DNA from: Rhizopus sp. PT2906
Lineage: Eukaryota; Mucoromycota; Mucoromycetes; Mucorales; Rhizopodaceae
NCBI GenBank assembly: GCA_025529335.1
Contig: JAMYHX010000061.1
Span: 62,001 to 126,000 of the forward strand
Direction of reading: 5' to 3'
Length of the DNA: 64,000 nucleotides
Shown here: positions 1 through 10,120 of the stretch, in pieces
How the letters are laid out: each line of letters starts with the position of its first letter
Numbering within the stretch: position 1 is the stretch's first letter
Program-made: the position numbers and the translations under genes
The notes under the pieces: model-generated
Databases searched by the model: none
Seen by the model: only the letters and a program-made list of their open reading frames with translations
Told to the model about the DNA's origin: nothing

Positions 1-543
1 ATAAGTCTTTTGTTTATGCTTTTTTTTGCAGTTGTCTGCGTTTATTTTTAGTGAATGAAGCGAAATTTTAATTTTTCAAATATAATAATAAACTGAAAAA
101 TAATATGTTTTCTAAGGATTCATGCATAACTTTATATCATCATACTTTGTATGTAATTGTGCTTACTTGTGCTTCTCTTACAACAACCATTATTAGTTTG
201 AATGATCGACCATAAGTGTATCTTTTATAAGCGGTTAGAATGTAACGAATGAAGGTTACTGATACAATTTTTTTTTCCTTAGAAAAACAATGACATGTAA
301 AAAAAATAAAATAAAGAAAAACGCGTAAAATAAAATAAAAAAGGAATCCTAAGCGGGTTACATATCCCATCTAACCAAAAGGGAGAAGATTATTTAATAA
401 TCCTTTATAATCGACACCAAATTTATTAATGCAGCTGTACTCGTGTTCAAAGATAGTCCTAAAAAAAAAGCTACCGCATGACTAAAGGCGAGCGCTGGAA
501 ATTTCCTTTGAATTTTTTTATATTTTTTTGTTTCCCTTTAAAA
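1..543. other. Non-coding flank and upstream region of the HP1 gene
   Basis: I see no convincing gene here. The stretch is AT-rich with poly-A and poly-T runs. A 76-codon open frame on the minus strand (140-370) is rich in Phe, Tyr and Lys, with no domain or splice partner. The last bases before 544 hold a T-rich tract typical of fungal promoters and 5' leaders. Confidence 0.5.
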
Positions 544-1705
544 ATGGATACCTCAAATACGATTACAGAAAAGGAATGTAGCAAACTGGTTGATCAAGTC
601 TTGAAAGAAGATAATATTATCCCATCAAAAGAACCTACAAATCAAGAGAAGCAAGAAAATGGAAATATTGACATGATTCAAGAATCTGACGAAGCTAATC
701 TTGACAAGCCTGAATTAGACAAAGAAACGATCGATCGCGACAAAGTAATTAAGGGAGAGAGTGATAATGACGATAAGAGCAATGAAGACAAGATTGCTGA
801 AGCTGAAGAAGATGTTGACATGGATGAAGAAAGAAAAAAGCAAATCGAGCTAGATGGGTTGCTATCTAAAGCCTTGGCTGAAGAAGAAGAAGAAGAAGAA
901 GAAGAGGAGGAAGCAGAATACGAAATAGAAAAGATTGTCAGGCACAAGATATTCAAGGTAATGATGAACAAAAGAATAATGAGCAGAGAATTGACTTTGG
1001 ATTCAATTTAGGGAAAAGTTGTTCAATATGAAATCAAGTGGAAGGGTTACCCTGAGGAAGAAAACACGCTTGAAAAGGCCAGCACAATTCACAAGTAAGT
1101 AAACAGATTGATAATCACATCAACACTGACATATTTTCAGTGACGTGTTTGATCTCTGTAAGCAATATTGGGACAGCCTGGGTGTGAAGAGACCCCCAAA
1201 TGCACCAGGTTACGAAAGAGAGGATGAAAAGGAGGGAAAAAAGAAGGCCAAATCAAAAAAGCCAGATTTAAATGGAGAGAGTACGGTATTAGGTAAGCGA
1301 CCTCGATCTATCAGCTTGGATGAAGAAAAAAAGAATGACTTGGATCCAAAGCATGTCCCTCGATGCATGCATGAGAAAGGATATCGTTTCCCTACTTCTT
1401 ATCCCAATGAGAATACACAGTGGGATGAAGAAATGAAAAGCATCTCAGCTGTACAGCTCTCTCCTATAGACAAATCTATTATGCTGACCTATGTTGATTG
1501 GTAAATGCTAAACGATATGATGTCAGTATTTAATTAATACAAATTAAAAATATAGGAAAAATGGTGAAAAGACTATCCATTCAATGAAGGAAATTCATGA
1601 AAAATGCCCAGAAAGCGTAAGTTATCACTAGTAACAATTTCATTTTCTTACGCATATTTATTTTAGTTGATTGATTATTATGAAGCAAGATTAAGGTTTG
1701 TTTAG
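544..1705 (+). CDS. HP1-type protein with chromodomain and chromoshadow domain
   Basis: Five exons (544-957, 1012-1094, 1141-1500, 1556-1616, 1667-1705) join in phase to give 318 residues. Residues 1-124 are acidic and end in a long Glu run coded by GAA/GAG repeats. A chromodomain follows at about 125-175, with EYEIEKIV, YEIKWKGYPEEENT and the closing N-DVFD. A basic hinge carries GKRPRSISLDEEK. The C-terminal part from about 255 looks like a chromoshadow domain (LTYVDWKNGEKTIHSMKEI, then LIDYYEARLRF). HP1/Swi6 proteins bind methylated H3K9 and organise heterochromatin, so a nuclear role is expected. An in-frame upstream ATG at 478 exists, but 544 gives the usual acidic start. Which HP1 paralogue this is cannot be told. 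Confidence 0.85.
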
Positions 1706-2198
1706 ATGGCGAATCAAAGTTTTAAACCATTAATAAAAAAAAAAAAAGGGGGGGAATAGTTTGACTCAAAGCTTTACCTTTTTCATTTTTGATAAAGAGC
1801 GTTATTAAAAGATCTATATGACTGTTCCTGAGTAGCAAGTGAAATGCTTTTACCAAACGTGTCCAATAAAGACGACTACGAGAAGAAAAACAAATACCGC
1901 ATTAACAACGCGAAAGACAATAAAGGAAATTCCGTCCATCAGTGTGATGCCCAAATAATTTGTGTCATATAATCAAGTCTATCATGCTTTTTTGACGGCT
2001 CAGCAATATTAAAAGCAAAGAAACACATGTAGATTTTATGTAGAATATGATAAAATCAGTTTATCAGCACATTATTCAATAAATTTGTTTGACTATTTTT
2101 TCATACTCGTCGCATATCAGCGAGTATACACCGAAAAGGCTAATTGCAAGGACAGAGCCGTCGTCTCCTAGTATACTTGCTCTACTAGGAGTAAATAT
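1706..2198. other. Intergenic, no gene seen
   Basis: This AT-rich stretch follows the HP1 stop codon. It contains a 13-base A run next to a G run near 1736-1757. No open frame with a recognisable domain was found on either strand. Confidence 0.5.
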
Positions 2199-2868
2199 CT
2201 AAACTCCTCGAGGAGAGCCGTGATCAATACAGCGATATATATTGTGATGGAATACATGTGGTCTACCACGTCGACGAAGGATGCTGTATACTTCATATTT
2301 TCCTGTTTCGCGAAGCCGATCGACCACAATGCATTCTAAGTAACTATAATTACTATTAAAATGTTAATAAACACGTAATAATCAAAAATCGTGATGCTAT
2401 AAAACTTACTTGACCAAAGTTCTGATATCATCAGGCTTTGTGGAAAGTGCGGCGTAATCAATGCTCGCAAGGCATACTATCTTAATATTCGCTGATAGCT
2501 TTGATAATAAAGCTATATCGATCAAGAATTAGTTCATTGCGCTATACCTTTAATTTTTCTTCTAAAATTCCCATACCTCCAGAACTTACTTTGTGTCCTC
2601 CCAGCGCAAGAGTTCAACTCCATTTTTCCTCAAGTTCGACAACATTAGGCATATCTCTAGATTCAATGGGACTTCCAGTATAACTTTGTGGAGAAACATA
2701 CTCCAATTCAACAGGTGACCTTTCTCTCAAACCTTCAATCATATTTTGAAGATTAACCTTTAGCGCATCATTCGACAGTTCATATGGGCTTTTTCTTGAA
2801 TACCCTACAATTTCAAAGCCATTCAGCTTATTAATATGGCACTCATATCTTTTTTTGATAGTTGGCAA
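2199..2868 (-). pseudogene. Decayed ORF of a mobile-element type (VGYSRKSP family)
   Basis: Three blocks on the minus strand read like one spliced protein. They are 2868-2590 (starts MPTIKKRYECHINKLNG, then EIVGYSRKSPYEL), 2512-2410 (IKIVCLASIDYAALSTKPDD) and 2352-2199 (LECIVVDRLRETGKYEVY, stop TAG). Introns 2411-2511 and 2353-2409 have GT-AG borders. The first block has a stop near 2614, but coding sense resumes in another frame (ELLRWEDTK), so a frameshift has broken the gene. From memory, VGYxRKS-containing ORFs recur in Mucoralean genomes and recall a serine-recombinase-like N-terminus. That assignment is not proven. The upstream flank is shared with a second locus at 57.1 kb, which supports a repetitive origin. 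Confidence 0.45.
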
Positions 2869-2939
2869 TATTGTGCGCTAAAAAGGGTGTGCACTACGCG
2901 CACGAAGAAATCCACGAAGGAGTTAATGTTACAAGCGCT

Positions 2940-3300
2940 ACCTGTGATGTCGTCAACAAATCTTTCCAATGTACAGCGTCGCGTTAAGCTTGTTCAAGAA
3001 CAGATATCTTTCCATGTTCCTAGATATAGAATACGACTTTTATAAAGTTTCAAGAAGAAAAAGAGATAAAATGTGGTTATTGCTGTATTTATTCTAGTTT
3101 TATGTTGTCAGTCTATCAACAAAGAACCAAGGTCATCCAAGAGTAATGATGATATACTCGCATTTTACATCAATGATATCTCACCGGACAGCCTTAGGTT
3201 ATGTAGGCACTTTGGACAGTATGTAGTTGTAAAGTGACGCCACATATAGTACCTCAAGGAAACGCCTGTAGCATTAGCCTTCTCGTGAATTTCCTCGTAC
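2940..3300 (+). repeat. Dispersed repeat, copy A
   Basis: This stretch aligns, with small gaps and substitutions, to 57125-57390 in the same orientation. Shared words include TATGTTGTCAGT, ATCAACAAAGAACCAAG, GGACAGCCTTAGGTTA and GTAGCATTA, in the same order and spacing. By eye, similarity is roughly 70 percent. Copy A lies just upstream of the decayed VGYSRKSP-type ORF, so the repeat may be the 5' part of a dead mobile element. Confidence 0.65.
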
Positions 3301-4116
3301 GCATAGTGTTCATCTAGTTAATAGATTGTCGTAGAATATACAAACTGCTTGCGAATGTGTGATCAGTATCTCTGGGTTTGAGGGCATGCAAGTGGACAGG
3401 AGGTGGACGCGAGTTTTTAAAAAAAAAAAAAAAAAAAAGTCGGCTCCGTCATTTTGTCGAGCTTTTATTCTTCCTTATCGTTATTGTGGTCTTGCTTTAA
3501 CCGAGGATCAAGCAAGCACAGCCTGTTTTTGCAGGTTAACGTTTTGGTTAACTTTTTGTTGGCTAATCAAGGCTAACAAGACTGTCATCACATGGGCTCT
3601 TTGTTTCGACATTTATCCCAGCATTTGTAAGAATGAGAAGCGAAACTTTTGAAGTGACTTTTTTCTATACTCTTGCAGGCTTCCATAATTCTTTTTGACA
3701 TAGTGTCTTCTAAAAATACGAAGTTGATTTTGATTGGCTGCAACATTGCTTCTTGGAAGGACTGCATCCCTCATATTTGATGGATTAAGCTTTTTAGCAA
3801 ACCAAACACTTCACTTGACATGTCATCAAGCGTATGTTAAAGATCAATATAAAGGAAAGAAAAGTGACCATGATCAGTTTTAAGGATGAAAAAAAAAAAA
3901 AGATAATCATAGACTCCTCTCCCTTTTCTCTCCTTCCAAACATCTTCTCCCTACCCCGCTTTTTCTTTTCTTTTTTTCCTCTTTTTCTCTCTCTTTTTTT
4001 TTTTTTCCTTTTTTCCTTTGTCTTTTTTATATTCTGTATTTCATTTTAATAAAACATCAGCTCCTTTACATTTATATTTTTTTTTCTTTTCTTTCTCTTC
4101 TTTTTATGTTATAAAA
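3301..4116. other. Intergenic region upstream of the UPF0658 gene
   Basis: The region has a pure A run of about 18 bases near 3421-3438 and a long pyrimidine block at about 3915-4100, just before the start codon at 4117. A 97-codon frame (3359-3652) contains a Cys-rich, Trp-rich stretch but no family I can name. It may be element debris linked to the neighbouring repeat. Confidence 0.4.
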
Positions 4117-5616
4117 ATGTGGTCTGTTTCACGAATCGTAAATAACCATGTCACCGTGGAAACCAATGACCCTTGACTGACCATGTTTAAACTAATAGTT
4201 TGGGGATTCAAAATGGATAAAGGCGATATTGATTACGATCATTTTACAAGCAGTATTGGCCATAATTTTTGAATCAATCATATTAGGAAGTCATGCCACT
4301 GAAATCAATATCATCAATCAAGAAAGATTAAACCAACAAGCATTTGGACAAACCCTTAGAATAGCTTATGCCAACGCACGATCATTACTAGTCTATTTTG
4401 CTCTATTCATTATCGCTCAACTATTCACAGTCATTTTAGTGATAGACGCTGTAATAAGACCTATATACATACACACACAAAATAAGAAATTAAATAATTA
4501 ATTTGTTTGCAGGTCCTTCAGAAAAACACAATAGAGCTAATCGCGCTGGTCGCATTCGAATTGGGCCTCAGTGCATATACCATCATTCAGTTCCATCAGG
4601 CTTCTACTTTATTTTCCAACAAGGACGACCCAACAGTATCACTCATCTTGGCCTTTTTGGGTGACAATTACAATGCTTCGAAATGGGCAGAGATCACACA
4701 GATATGCATCATGCTTATCTTTACTATACTTTTCATATTTTTAGCATATAAACTCTACTTAGAGTTTGGTTGGCAAATTTACAAAAAGATTGGTGCAGAT
4801 TTAGCTATGCGAGGTTGAACTCTAGAAAAAGCAGTAGTGTGATTGAATATTGACCTTGATTTTATAGATCGCTACAAGATGTATCAGATATTCATGATGC
4901 TACTCAAATTTGACTTTTTCTTCTTTTTGGCATTTTCAATTCAATACCTCGTATTACTCATCGTCACCTGGTTACCAGAAGCAGATACCCCAGAATCTAA
5001 AGCATTAATTGTTAGAGAATTGATCGAACATATCGTACTTAGTTGTCTTGTCTCCATTGCCATGTTGGCACTAGCTTATTGGGGTGTAAGTTAAGTAGTA
5101 GATATGATGTACATTGATTAAACTGTATCATAGTTACGTAGAGAATGCAAAATACACATGTACTTGTTTACGGCCCTATCTATGGCAAGTATGGGGTACT
5201 TTATTTACATGCTAGTCACCATATCCCAGAACCCTGATCGATTTGTTGGTTCAAAGGCTTTCTTGACTTTCTTTTGTAAGTTTTTTTTTCCTTGATTGAA
5301 ATGGTTTGAACTAAATATATATGATAGTATGCGTTGATATGGTGCTAATTTTGGTAAGTTTAATATAAATAGATCTTTTAAAATTGACCTCCCTTTTCCT
5401 CACAACCTTAATTAGGTTTCTGTGCCTGTTGCTCTCATCTGCCTCAAGAACTTTAACCATGGCTTGATTAATCACAGTAAGTATAAAGTAAAAGAAAGAT
5501 GAAATAGATACTAAATCATGCTAGTATCCCATGTCTCTTCTCATTCAATGCACTCTATCAATAACAAGACAGGTACTAAAGATACTACTAGTCCTGAGAG
5601 ATGGTCTATTGAATAA
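4117..5616 (+). CDS. Multi-span Golgi-type membrane protein, UPF0658 family
   Basis: Eight exons (4117-4137, 4199-4450, 4513-4813, 4868-5085, 5134-5275, 5328-5353, 5416-5476, 5525-5616) close in phase to give 370 residues. The first exon is only 21 bases (MWSVSRI). I count about seven hydrophobic spans. The best landmarks are VLQKNTIELIALV, FGWQIYKKIGADLAMR, YQIFMMLLKFDFFFF and YWGLRREC. These match my memory of the fungal UPF0658 Golgi apparatus membrane proteins of fission yeast, whose molecular function is not known. The C-terminal tail is short and polar (SPERWSIE). The gene converges on the RAX1-like gene, with about 105 bases between the stop codons. Confidence 0.75.
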
Positions 5617-5684
5617 AGACAGAAAAGGAGAGAGATTATTACTATTGTTATTATTGTACATATATAATGTATGTCTAGATGATT

Positions 5685-5692
5685 ATTATTAC

Positions 5693-5724
<32 letters not shown>
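5685..5724. repeat. TTA/TAA trinucleotide microsatellite
   Basis: About 13 TTA-type units lie between the convergent stop codons of the UPF0658 gene and the RAX1-like gene. The last unit supplies the RAX1 stop codon on the minus strand. Confidence 0.9.
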
Positions 5725-5725
<1 letters not shown>

Positions 5726-6844
5726 AGCCTGTGTCCAGCAACAGCACAGAAAATAGTCATAAAAATAAAGGTAATAAGTATAATAATGAATAAAACCACG
5801 AATGATCGTAATCTGAGGACTTGTCTGACACGAGGTTGAGCGATGGCATTAAATTTGAATGGCATTGTCTCACTGGGCTAAAGATTTTAGTGTGTGTGTT
5901 TATGTGTGATTTCTCGCTATTTTTTTTTTCTTACCTAATGTTGAAACATAAAACCCATATAGGATCGATACCGATAATAGAAGTAACAATCGAAAATACG
6001 CCTAATCCTATCGGTAAAATACCCTATAGAACAAAAAGTAAGTCTCTCCATCAAAACACACAGATATTTTTACCCATAATCGCTGTTGCCATGGGGACAC
6101 ATCTAAAAAGATCAAGGAGAGTTCAAGCGAAAAGCCAATGAATAAAAGAAATGAACCGAGTGCTAAACGACCCACTTGCTGAAAAAGTGTAAGGTTCATA
6201 AACACTTTATACTTTATAAACTGGGGGAAAGTCGTTTCTAGCTGCTGATAGACAAACTGCTTGGCCTGGAAAAAGATAGCGGGATCCTCAGGACCTAGCC
6301 GCTTATGGTGCAGATAATCGTCATCAGAGAAATGGTGGGTGATAGCCTGCCTGATCTCTGATGGAAGCTGGGTTATTTCCTTCTCGGCATTAGGCACAAT
6401 GTATCTTAGGTAAATCCGTTCAATGACCTCTGCCATCTCCTCCTGTGTCGGTCTCTTGTTGATCCGTGTTGATGTAGCCGAATGAACGGTCGTTGCGGTT
6501 GACGGACGCGGTTGAATGAGTAGCATGCGTGTGAGAAGGTCAGGAAAGTTGGAGGAGATAGAAGTTCTGCCGTCGAATAGTGTCAGATCCGAGGGATGAG
6601 GTTTATTCAGACAAGGCAGTTGCTTGGCCTGGTGTCGAATGTATCTTTTATACAAATGTACTGCCTGTGCTACATCAAGCCAGAAATCCAGCAAGGTGTC
6701 CATCTCTAGTCGGTCTCGTAAGACGATATAGTAATTATATAGGCAGACAGGCGGTAGGCTTCTTCTGTGTAGTACGTCATTGAGTGAGGGTAGTCCTGAT
6801 GGTTCGTTCGATTGAATAGTTTCATGGTTTTTGAAAGTATCCAT
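5722..6844 (-). CDS. RAX1: RAX1-like protein: RGS domain plus C-terminal membrane spans
   Basis: Exons 6844-6074, 6023-5935 and 5872-5722 join to 336 residues. The N-terminal two thirds look like a fungal RGS-type domain (LNDVLHRRSLPP, FWLDVAQAVHLYKRYI, IYLRYIVPNAEKEI, AIFFQAKQFVYQQLE). Three hydrophobic spans follow (LALGSFLLFIGF, ILPIGLGVFSIVTSIIGIDP, SFVVLFIIILITFIFMTIF), with the family-like link NISETMPFK and IAQPRVRQVLR. Yeast Rax1 marks bud sites at the cell cortex, so a role in hyphal polarity is inferred. Intron 2 was placed at the CAG acceptor, because the upstream TAG acceptor would break the frame. The true start is the ATG at 6844; an upstream non-ATG extension is not needed. Confidence 0.8.
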
Positions 6845-7003
6845 GGACAAAAAGAAGAGAAGAGAAAGAAGAAGGAAAGGAGAGAAAGGAGGAACGATAA
6901 TAAAGTATAAAGCAATTTAATGCTTCTTCCTTTTTTCTACATATGCGTTATAGGAGTTTTAGAAGGAGAAAGAAAGAAAAGATTACAACAGCAAAAAAGA
7001 AAA

Positions 7004-7036
<33 letters not shown>

Positions 7037-7650
7037 CAGACAGTAGACAGACCGCTTCACCCCCTAGTTTCTTTCTTTCTGCAGGGACATAACGCTCAGT
7101 ATGAGTGACTGAGTTCCATGGTTGCATTCTTATCTACTCTCTGTCATTCCAAAGAATAGTAAGAATAGTAATGTATTGATATTTCTACACACACACATAC
7201 AAAAAAGGGAAACTTTAGTTGCTGATTTACTAAATTATACTGTGATCATTTGTACATATGCAAAAGTAACAGAAAAATATGCAAGATTACATTACAGAAA
7301 AAAGAGGCTAGACTTGACAGGCTTTAATACTTTATCACATCAAAAGTCATATAAGCCGCATGTATGAACACGAGTTCCCCTTTTTACACTCAAAGTATGA
7401 AAAAGTATCAATCGATGTCAAGTATTGACAAAGTCTAAAAACTTGTTCATATGAAATATTGATGCAGTAAAGGGGGGAATACTACATATTGATCAAATAC
7501 TCAAAATGCCTTGTATATTCTAATAACCACCACTAAAAAAAAAAAAAGAATTCATTCTAACTCATTATGCATAGATGTGTTTATAATAGTAAACTCGGCT
7601 CTTTCCTTTTTTTTTTAATGAGTTAATAGTAATCATTGCTAAAATAAATA
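6845..7650. other. Intergenic region with purine and GA repeats
   Basis: This region holds the RAX1 promoter side and unassigned sequence. A (GA)n tract occupies about 7004-7029, followed by GACA units. Short open frames are present but none shows a domain. Confidence 0.5.
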
Positions 7651-8041
7651 TCAAACGCAGTAGACTCCTTCGAGGTGAACACGTGAAATTCTTTTAATGG
7701 TCTGAACCTTTGCTTCCTTCTTTCCACGCTTATCTTTTGAACCCTTTTTATATCGTTTTTTGGTTTTAGAGTTAATAAGCTTAGTTGTGCTTGGATATGT
7801 TGTAAATTTGCTTATTCAAACACACACACACACACACACACACACGTAATATAGAAAAAGAAAGAAGAGGACAGGATTTAGTTTCATCTAAATAAAGCTC
7901 AAAGTGTATACCATTCATTTCTATTGTCATGTGAGCTCTTTTCACTTCTGGTAATTGCCACTGGAACCTAGAAGATGTGAGTCCACAATAAGAGGAACAA
8001 TGACATTGAACCATATTTCCAAATGTTGCTTCTTGAGTCAT
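7651..8041 (-). CDS. Possible small two-exon gene, unknown function
   Basis: On the minus strand an ATG frame (8041 to about 7840) starts MTQEATFGNMVQCHCSS and runs to LPEVKRAHMTIEMNGIHF before a (CA)n/(GT)n tract. A second block, 7779-7651, follows a CTAAG acceptor and reads SKTKKRYKKGSKDKRGKK, then VQTIKRISRVHLEGVYCV and a TGA stop. A GTGTGT donor inside the repeat would join them in phase, giving about 108 residues. The second block is strongly basic and looks coding. I recognise no family, and the donor inside a microsatellite is weak. It could instead be a relic of a larger gene. Confidence 0.3.
7820..7845. repeat. (CA)n microsatellite
   Basis: A pure CA dinucleotide run of 13 units lies in the putative intron of the doubtful small gene on the minus strand. 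Confidence 0.9.
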
Positions 8042-8186
8042 TTTTTTTTTTTAAAAAAAAAAAAGAGAGAGAGAAAGGGGTCTTTTTTATGCGCAGTTAT
8101 TTCTTTTATTCAACTCAGCATTGACAGGGCCACTTTTCTATAGATTTTTTTTCTTCTTCTTATTTTCTGTCATATATAAATTCGAA

Positions 8187-8515
8187 ATGCATCCACCATT
8201 AGACGCTCATAAACAAGAAGGCTGTGAAAAAGTCATTGAAGCTTTAGAAGAATGTCATAGAGCAGGCACGTTTAATAAGTTCATTGGTGCTTGTAATGCT
8301 GCTAAACGAGCTGTCGACGAATGCTTAAAGGAAGAGGTAACTTATAATAATAATAATAGTGGTAGTTCCTTTTTAATTTATTATGTATAAAGTTTCTTGC
8401 TATGAGAGCGGCAAATAAGGGAAAAGCCAAAGAGAAAAGAAAACGATTAGAAGCTATTTGGAAAGAGATGGAAGAGCCCCCAGTAGATTTGAAGGCACAG
8501 CAACAACAACAATAA
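8187..8515 (+). CDS. CMC2: CMC2-like twin CX9C mitochondrial protein
   Basis: Exons 8187-8336 and 8393-8515 give 90 residues. The start MHPPLDAHKQ is typical of CMC2. Two CX9C motifs are intact: C-EKVIEALEE-C and C-NAAKRAVDE-C. The C-terminal half is a basic helix (ANKGKAKEKRKRLEAIWKEM) ending in a Gln run. CMC2 is a small intermembrane-space protein needed for cytochrome c oxidase assembly and copper homeostasis. The acceptor at 8392 keeps the frame. The gene converges on the RRM-MLLE gene, with only 25 bases between stop codons. Confidence 0.85.
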
Positions 8516-8540
8516 TAATAATAGTAATAATAAAGTACAC

Positions 8541-9667
8541 TTAATGTAATTCACGGAAAGCATTAGATTCATCACCATAAATCTCGATATAGGCTTGATG
8601 AGCCATTTTTGTGAGAGTCTTTTTGTCATACATGTTGAACGCAAGATCATCTAAAGGAACCGTATCCAATAGATGAATGGTTACTTTGGGTGCATGTCGA
8701 ATACCCGTGGCCTACACGATTGTTCACCATGAGTGCTATATAAATTATATTGTAATTGTTATTACCTTGACATAGGGGAAAAAAATATCACCAAAGACCC
8801 TCTTCTTTTTATTCAACGTCATACCTTCCAAAGAAGAAAGGATGGCAGCAACCGATGAATTAGGGGAAGAATCATTGTCATCATCATTCAGGTGACGATG
8901 ATCAAGCGAAGGTGTGGTAGCGATTGAATTTTCAGGGTATTTAAAGAGATAGATCACTTCATAAGCTTCGGCTATCTTTTGTTTCAAGAATGCAGGGTTA
9001 AATAAACAAAGAGACAGTTCACGTTTCTTGAGAGATTGAATGAGATCAACCAGTTCATTTAAATCCTTCTTTTGATAATCTAATAGCTGAGAGTCAATGG
9101 CCTCTCTCAGTTTTTGTATTTGGAGCGTCATGGGTGATACAGCAGGTATGTTTTGCATTGGTGGATACATAGGATGCATCCAAATGGTTTCATGCCATGG
9201 TTGAATAAGCTTTGATTATTATTATTATTATTATTATTATTTAGTAGTTGTTTATCTGTTTACAAACATACACAATAGTTATTTACCTTTTGCTCAGGTG
9301 AATAGCTGACTTCGCTCTTATTCTTCATCATTTGCCGATTCCTTTCTGTTTGCATCTTTTGATATTGTTGAACTGTCTTTTTGTGCTCATGATAACTCAC
9401 TATTATGTGTTTTGTTTGAACAAGACAGCCATTCATCTGTATCAAGGCATCACGCGCATCTTCCATACGCTTGAAACTGACAAATCCATAACCTTTCGAT
9501 AGAGATGTATTGGGATCTTTCATCACTCTTGCTGATATGATATGGCCAAATACTCGAAACAGTTTAAATAATTCAGCACTCGTCACATTGATATCCAAGT
9601 TTTTTATATACAGGTTTGTATAATCAATCATAGTCACCATATCCCCTTTTTCTTCTATTCTCTTCAT
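8541..9667 (-). CDS. RNA-binding protein with one RRM and two MLLE-like domains
   Basis: Exons 9667-9287, 9209-8766 and 8711-8541 give 331 residues. One RRM lies at about 17-95, with RNP2 LYIKNL and RNP1 KGYGFVSF, most like the RRMs of poly(A)-binding protein. Residues about 146-218 (LIQSLKKRELSLCLFNPAF, IAEAYEVIYLFKYP) resemble an MLLE/PABC helical domain. A second, more diverged copy spans about 260-325 (KKRVFGDIFFPYVK, DDLAFNMYDKKTLTKMAHQ). MLLE domains bind PAM2 peptides. A role in mRNA handling or transport, as for smut Rrm4, is inference. The start is uncertain. The frame is open upstream of 9667, and a one-codon first exon (ATG before GTAATAAG near 9771) is possible. Confidence 0.7.
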
Positions 9668-10120
9668 TGGATAAGCATAAGGTATTGTCGTGAGCTAAAT
9701 GTATATATGTGTTATTTCTATAGTAACCATTTTGCATGCATATATATATATATACTTATTACCATAGTGATATATAAAAGGAAGAAAAAGAAAAAAAGGG
9801 AGGAGGGGGTATATAAGCTTTTTGTATGCCCTTTTTAATATAAAGGAATAAAAATAAGGAGAACGAGGAAAGAAGAAGGAAGAAGAAGGAAGAAGGAAGG
9901 AAGCAGAGACTTAAACACACACATGACCCTCTTTTAAAACACAGTCTATTGCAAATAAAATATATGGGTATTGACCAATGAGCAACTATAAAAAGCAACT
10001 CACGCATAAAATGAGTTACTGACATATTCACATGACTTGACCCATATCATCCCTCTCTCTCTCTCTTTCTTTTTTTAATTTCTTTTCCAATTTTTATTAT
10101 TATTTTACTTTTTTAAACAA
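9668..10120. promoter_or_regulatory. Shared upstream region of the RRM-MLLE gene and ATG1
   Basis: The two genes diverge from this 453-base gap. It contains a (TA)n run near 9741-9753, a purine-rich block at about 9779-9905, and a (CT)n tract at 10051-10067 before the ATG1 start. No specific factor site was recognised. Confidence 0.45.

Noticed and set aside
678..971. Ser-rich minus-strand frame of 97 codons
   Set aside because: It is the antisense of the Glu-rich (GAA) stretch of the HP1 gene, so the serine run is a shadow.
5871..5934. TAG acceptor for the last RAX1 intron
   Set aside because: It shifts the frame and loses the C-terminal membrane span; the CAG five bases on restores the family-like SETMPFK joint.
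6081..6110. GTTGCCATGG X-box-like site
   Set aside because: It lies at the exon-intron border of RAX1 coding sequence, so regulatory meaning is unlikely.
7680..7700. GTGAAATTCTT resembling an 18S rRNA segment
   Set aside because: The match ends after a few bases and the minus strand reads better as protein.
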